Positions 58,654 through 64,000 of a DNA stretch of 64,000 bases are shown piece by piece. Location of the stretch: positions 23,637,019 to 23,701,018 of the forward strand of contig CM029366.1 in NCBI GenBank assembly GCA_017165825.1, given 5' to 3'. This DNA is from Hepsetus odoe. Taxonomy: Eukaryota; Chordata; Actinopteri; Characiformes; Hepsetidae. How positions within the stretch are numbered: position 1 is the first letter of the stretch; each line of letters starts with the position of its first letter. Below the pieces are notes generated by a model, which did no database searches, was not told the DNA's origin, and saw only the letters and a program-made list of their open reading frames with translations. A program made the translations under genes and the position numbers.

Positions 58654-60129
58654 CCCCAAGATCAACCTTTGATTAAATCTTCTTAAAAAATAAGGAAAAA
58701 TAAGGTATCTGGACAAAACTGATAAATCCAGCTGCTTGGGTTTCTGAAACATATTTCTATTTTTAAGAAACAAACTTTTAATTTTAGTTTTAAATGCAAG
58801 ACATCCTGTTTTAAGACTGGAATAAACTGCGTGCTTCATTAGTGAGTACCTTTGTTCTGCACTTAGCTATTTGACAGTGATCCCTGCAGTTTTAACCTCA
58901 GCCAGAAGTGAAACTGTCTACGTAGATGCTTCAAAACTGTAGTGAAAAGCTGCGCTCACTTAAAGAAAAGCGACTATTGGTCCATTCTGTTGAATGGAAT
59001 GCGGCACTTGCACGGAAACTGATGCTGAGCTTGCCGCTGGCACATCTTGGCTCAACCAGCTGCTGATGTCTGTGACGCACTGTGTCTGCATTTTGAAACT
59101 TCAGGCCAAATCAAAACCTTTTATTTAAGAAATAATTCATTCATGATTTCGACCCTTTCAAGCTGAAGGATCTATCGATAAAAATGTAAAATTGTAGACA
59201 ATTGTTGGTAATAGCAAACATATGTGCAGAACTGGAAAATGTGGTCGTGTCAGTAAGTGCATTTGTGCTCACTCTTTTATTTGTTTGGATTTGGGACATA
59301 ATTCCATCTAGAATTTTAATGGCAGGGATTCAAGATCAGTGTGTAAACAGTTTGAGAAAGTGTTTGCAGAAAAGAGGAGGGTGAGGAAGTCACAACTGTA
59401 TTCAAACAGATTTACTTCTCAGAGGAAGCTGTTCGGTGTGTTAATCCCAATCTTTTTGACTTATCGCTCGAACACTTCACTGTATTACAGCTAACCGCTG
59501 CGTAAGGTTTGATCACAGTGACCTGAAGGCAATACAAGCAGCTGGAATTATCACTATTTTAAGCCTTTTAAATTACGCACGAGTATCTACAGGATAAATT
59601 TATCTTATTTCTGGTGATAAGTCTCTTTTCTGGCCTGCTGAAGTGGATGCAGCTGTTCATTTCGGTTTCTCTGGCTGGGCTGGTTAAGTAAGTTTGATTT
59701 CAGACAGAGAAAATGTGCTGTTATCCTTCCAATAGCTGATCCTTTGACCCTTAGGGGAGACTGGGCTTAAGCTTCTTGACTGATGGTTGAGTTTGCAAGT
59801 CTCCTGCAGCACAGCATTTAAGATTATTCTTTGTTTATTTCTAATCAGAACAAATGTTTTTCAGAAGATAAATAGGAAAAATGAGAATAAACAAAAGGAT
59901 CCCCTTGTTTGCCTTGTTTTCCTTTGTTCTTTTCTTTTCTTTTTTTCCAGAGCTCAGCTCACTCTTTGTAGATTTATCCTGACTGATGTGGACTCTTGTT
60001 CTTCCCTCTTGGGGGGAATAAATGCGTGAATGATTTTGGTGAAATCTTTTGTAGAATCCTTCTGTGGATCAGAGCCTTAGCAGAATGTTGTTGACAGACT
60101 GTATGTTGTGCATAAGGACCTATTGCAGA

Positions 60130-60846
60130 AATAAATTTGAGATTTCTTTAAACAGTGCTGACATGGCAGTTTAGCCTTTGTCTCAACATGAGGGAGACTA
60201 CTTCCTGGAAACAGACATTATGTATAACTGGAAAAGCTAAATGACCGATTATTAATACCGACTTTTTAATAATGAGTCCGTTTTTGTTGGTGTAAAATGT
60301 TTCATTCATGAGGGTCTGATGTACACATTTCAAATACATACACACATTTATACACATATATTCATATAATATATGTGTGTATATATTAAAGTCGCTTCTG
60401 GTGGGCTGTAGTCCAGCTCAGTAATATGCTCGTACACACCTGATGAAATTCCTGATTCTACACTGAAAGCAGTATTCCAGTATTTCACATCTACCACAGT
60501 ACTGCACCACTGATGATCACAGACGACCACTTGGACGTGTTTCTGAACACTTCGAAAGAACAGAAAACCCACTTACAAGAATTTCAAGAAATAGAACATT
60601 GCTTATTTCTTGAATAGCATCCAGAACTGCCAGTGCATTTTGGAGGGCAGTGATTGAAAAAGAGGGCAACATGGATGTAACTGAAAGAAATGAATGGCAT
60701 CTGTTACTTTTAGAAATTAAAAATTGAAATAAATTGGAGATTTCTTTAAACAGTGCTGACTGAAAATGGGCAGTTTAGCCTTTGTCTCAACATGAGGGAG
60801 ACTATTTCCTGAAAACAGACATCATGTGTAACTGGAAAAGCTAAAT
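60130..60846. repeat. Local duplication: 115-bp direct repeat and source of the 62.7-kb copy
   Basis: The segment 60130-60240 (gagatttctttaaacagtgc ... tggaaaagctaaatg) recurs directly at 60727-60846 with few changes. The sequence between, 60278-60362 and 60539-60720, recurs at 62734-63001. Function unknown; no protein recognised in any frame. Confidence 0.85.
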
Positions 60847-60929
60847 GCCCTCACTCTTTTTAGTAAGAGGTGGAAAGACAGGCCAAGTGATAAAGGTTGA
60901 GCAGCATGCAGTGCTACCATAGTTATTAG

Positions 60930-61145
60930 TAACTGGTGAAACCTGTGGGTTCGATTCCCTCACCAGTAGGTTGCCTTGAGGATCCCTTGAGCAAGGTACC
61001 GTCCCAGTCACTGCTCCCTGGGCGCTTTCAATAGCTGCCCCCTGCTGCACGTGTGTGTATGGGTGAAACGCAGAGGTTGAATTTCGTTGTGTTTTGCTGT
61101 GCTGCGTTTCACAATGACAAGGGTAGTCATTTTCAGTTTCACTTT
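60930..61145 (+). repeat. tRNA-derived SINE, head-truncated
   Basis: Forward copy beginning near the B box (gggttcgattccc), with a complete body and a tail ending ttttcagtttcac. It shares with 61253-61494 the tail variant in which gcgaggtcac is replaced by gtgaaacgcag. Confidence 0.87.
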
Positions 61146-61252
61146 TTTACAGAAATACAATAATGATTTAAACCTAAAGAAGAGACATGGGACATTTGTT
61201 TAGAATTTTCTTCTCAACTTAAAGATTTAAAAAGCTGGTCAGCAAAGATACA

Positions 61253-61494
61253 GTTAAAGTGAAAGTGACTACCCTTGTCATTGTGAAACGCAGCACAACA
61301 CAACGAAATTCAACCTCTACATTTCACCCATACACACACGAGCAGCAGGGGGCAGCTATTGAAAGCACCCAGGGAGCAGTGACGGGTTGGTACCTTGCTC
61401 AAGGGTACCTCAGGGAAACCTACTGGTGAGGGAATCGAACCCACAATCTTCCGATTTAGGGCCAAATCCCTTAGCACTAGGCCACCGCTGCCCT
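61253..61494 (-). repeat. tRNA-derived SINE, full length
   Basis: Reverse copy: tail gtgaaagtgactacccttgt at the left, B-box complement ggaatcgaaccc, head ending aggccaccgctgccct. It faces the forward copy at 60930-61145 tail to tail, 107 bp apart. Confidence 0.9.
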
Positions 61495-62733
61495 GCATCA
61501 CTCATAAACAGGGTATGTCTAGTAGCCATTTAGTCAGTTACTCTAAATGTGACACCAAACATATGTCACACACATTTCTGCTTTAAACCGATTGCTACAT
61601 CCCCTTCTTTCCTGAAGGGTAACTTAAATTATGTTTATTAGTCTTAAAATAAAACTTTTACACTATTATATACACATAAAATATCAAATCAAAAGCAATA
61701 AATTCAATACTGTTGCAGGAGAAAGCAGCACTCATAAGCATTTTTGTTGTAACCATCTTTTGGGTATATGTTCATATCTCCCATTCACAATATTTATTTT
61801 ACAGCACAGAAAGAAAGAACCCATAAATGAATGTCCAATGCAGAGAGTGCTGCATAGGCCAAATAAAGACCTAGAACTCCACTAAACTGCACCCATACAT
61901 AAAGGTATAAACTAGATTACGAGCGATGGTACTATTTATACACAGCAAAGTGAAATCATTATTCACGAGCAGGGCTTCTCCCTCTAGAAAGTCAAAAAGG
62001 ATGTGCGGTGCTCCATGCTGTATGATGGAAGTTAGTAGCAACACACACTCAATGGTTTCTAATGCTTGGACTACAACCAAATTATAGTCTAGCTATGGAT
62101 TTTCAATTGCACTGATAATCATATATATGTACTTAAAAATGCATTTCATTGAACATTAAATTGCTTATGACCAATAGCCCAACCACTGACATTGCCATGG
62201 AACATATTTCTCTACCCGCAACACATCGTATATTTACTTCAAGAGGTCCGTGATTTGTTCAGGCCTAATATAAAACATATTCAACTCTAAACAGATTACT
62301 TCATTTTTTCAGTGTACTTGCTTAAATCATAACATCGTGATCATTGTGAACCTCACTCTTATATGTGCTCAAGTTCAGTTTTCACAAACGTCAAAACGTC
62401 ATATGATATATCCTTCCATTATGACTAGTTGAAACTGCAGTGACATGCTACCACTGCCTCCGTGGTGACGTTCTAACACACTGCTGCTGTTTCAAGCCTG
62501 GTGCTGCTGTAATTGCTCTAAATTAAGGGAGTTTGGCAGATGGCTCCCCACATTGCATTCAGCATGCTCTCAACAGATCAATACAGACAGCTGATTACAG
62601 CACACACTCACAGGGACAGATCACACACGACTAAAAAAGCACTTTCAATTTTTGAAACCAAATGTGTGCTTCAGTTCTTTATAAATGAAAAATATATTGC
62701 TTTAAAATTACTGTCAAAAAACATAAACTGTTG

Positions 62734-63001
62734 TCCGTTTTTGTTGGTGTAATATGTTTCATTCATGAGGGTCTGATGCACACATTTCAAATACATACAC
62801 ACATTTATACACATATATTCGTGTTTCTGAACACTTCGAAAGAACAGAAAACCCACTTACAAGAATTTCAAGAAATAGAACATTGCTTATTTCTTGAATA
62901 GCATCCAGAACTGCCAGTGCATTTTGGAGGGCAGTGATTGAAAAAGAGGGCAACATGGATGTAATTGAAAGAAATGAATGGCATCCGTTACTTTTAGAAA
63001 T
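62734..63001. repeat. Second copy of the 60.3-60.7 kb segment
   Basis: Over 95 percent alike by eye to 60278-60362 joined directly to 60539-60720. The intervening 176 bp of the first copy (60363-60538) is absent here. The junction lies at 62820/62821 (atatattc|gtgtttctg). Confidence 0.88.
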
Positions 63002-63801
63002 GTAAAAGAAAATGATGTTTATCAGAATATGATATTTTATATTTTATCAGAACATGAGCTAAAATAACTGGCTTTTCTCTGGCTAGGTAAATAAAAAGAT
63101 CTGTCCTAGCCCCATCAGTCAGCATGTTCCTTGCCAGCATGTGTGTCTCCTGGCAGAAGTGACTGAACTGGCGCGCTCCTTCAAGCGTGTTACATTGTTG
63201 CTTTAGAGGCAGTTCAAAATAAAGCAGTGCCTGGTTTTGTGTGAGTTGGAGGAAGCAAGTGCTAATGTTCACCCTCCAAATGTTGGGGTTATCATGAGAT
63301 GGGGGAGCCCCAGCTACTTGGGAGCACTGGGGATGATTTAATTGGGCAGAATTTATTGCTCAGTCAAACAGTAATCTGCAGAAAACCCAGCTACATATTC
63401 ACATTGGTATTATCACAAGTTCTTCCCTTTTCAAAACTAGTTCAATCTCTGGAAGAATTTGTGTTAGAGCCTAACTTTAAAAGAGCACAGCTGTACCAGA
63501 TGTTTTTGTATCACCAAACTGAACTGGACTCTTCACTTCAAGACTGGAAGTTACTGCCCTGCTTGAGATTTTGCTGTCAAACTGTAGACACAACTGTCTA
63601 AGGCAGGGTTATTCAGTTCAGAGTCTAGCAGAGCTCAGACAATTCAACCCATTGTGTTCTGTAGGACCAAGACTGAAAACTCAAGGTTTAAGGAACGTAA
63701 TCCAGATTTGCAAGGCGTTTGTCATTTCTCTGCACTTTGCTTTGGTGTCTCACTCTAGTTGCCTAGTCTAGTAGTCATTCTAGATAGCCACAAAGTCATC
63801 T

Positions 63802-64000
63802 AAGTGAAAGTGAAAACCCTTGTCATTGCGAGGTCACAGCACAGCAAGCGTGAACCACAACGAAATTGGACCTCTGCTTTTAACCCATGCACACAAACAC
63901 CGTGCAGCAGTGGGCAGCTGTTGAAAGCGCCCGGGGAGCAGTGACAGGGACAGTACCTTGCTCAGGGGTACCTCAGGGCAACCTACTTGTGAGGGAATCA
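63802..64000 (-). repeat. tRNA-derived SINE (cut by window edge)
   Basis: Reverse copy, cut before its head. It shares with the nested copy at 5913-6174 the variants agcaagcgtgaacc, ctgcttttaaccc, caaacaccgtgcagcag and cctacttgtgaggg, so the two belong to one subfamily. Confidence 0.9.

Larger units (their letters stand above)
50571..64000. other. Region downstream of srgap3, no gene recognised
   Basis: 13.4 kb in which I recognise no exon. In mammals the next gene downstream of SRGAP3 is RAD18, but no RAD18-like sequence is visible. The region holds seven repeat copies or fragments listed separately, simple repeats, a hexamer repeat (aagtct)n at about 55960-55985, and the duplicated segment at 60.1-63.0 kb. 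ORFs here are short and unsupported. Confidence 0.7.

Overview
This window is vertebrate nuclear DNA, almost certainly from a teleost fish. It holds the 3' part of one large multi-exon gene on the + strand, and I recognise that gene as srgap3 (SLIT-ROBO Rho GTPase-activating protein 3, also called WRP/MEGAP). The fish origin is inferred from three things: the near-colinear match of the spliced protein to vertebrate SRGAP3, the many decayed Tc1-like DNA transposons, and the tRNA-derived SINEs and RTE-like LINE tails of types common in fish. An ostariophysan (catfish/characin-like) host is my guess, with low confidence.

Gene layout. Twenty coding exons lie between 1055 and 46017. All have canonical AG/GT boundaries and join in one continuous frame of 1013 codons plus a TAG stop. 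By comparison with the human gene (22 coding exons, about 1099 residues), the first two exons (about 85 residues of the F-BAR N-terminus), the promoter and the 5' UTR lie upstream of the window. In order, the exons encode the rest of the F-BAR/F-BARx membrane-bending domain (exons 1-9), a proline/arginine-rich linker (exons 9-10), the RhoGAP domain with an intact arginine finger (exons 11-15), an acidic linker (exon 16), the SH3 domain (exon 17) and a Ser/Pro-rich tail (exons 18-20). A 3' UTR of about 4.5 kb follows, ending near a poly(A) signal at 50546-50551. In this annotation exons are numbered 1-20 within the window and residues 1-1013 from the first complete codon.

Introns. The introns carry most of the repeats. 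There are three copies of a 65-bp-TIR, partly palindromic Tc1 derivative (one split by a SINE), a related 497-bp TIR element, four other decayed Tc1-like elements, a tRNA-SINE family with the tail GTCACTTTCACTTT, and one composite SINE with a different tail and a clean 10-bp target duplication. Microsatellites sit unusually close to splice sites around exons 16-17: (TG)19 lies next to the exon 16 acceptor, a long CT tract forms the exon 17 polypyrimidine tract, and a CA repeat starts 8 nt after the exon 17 donor. Exons 16 and 17 together are 255 bp and symmetric in phase, so they could act as an in-frame cassette for the SH3 domain.

Downstream region. From about 50.6 to 64 kb I see no recognisable gene. 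It holds more SINE copies, two LINE-tail fragments, simple repeats, and a local duplication shared between 60.1-60.85 kb and 62.7-63.0 kb. I found no CRISPR array, operon, viral gene or new multi-gene system. The most interesting material is the splice-site microsatellite architecture and the transposon structures.
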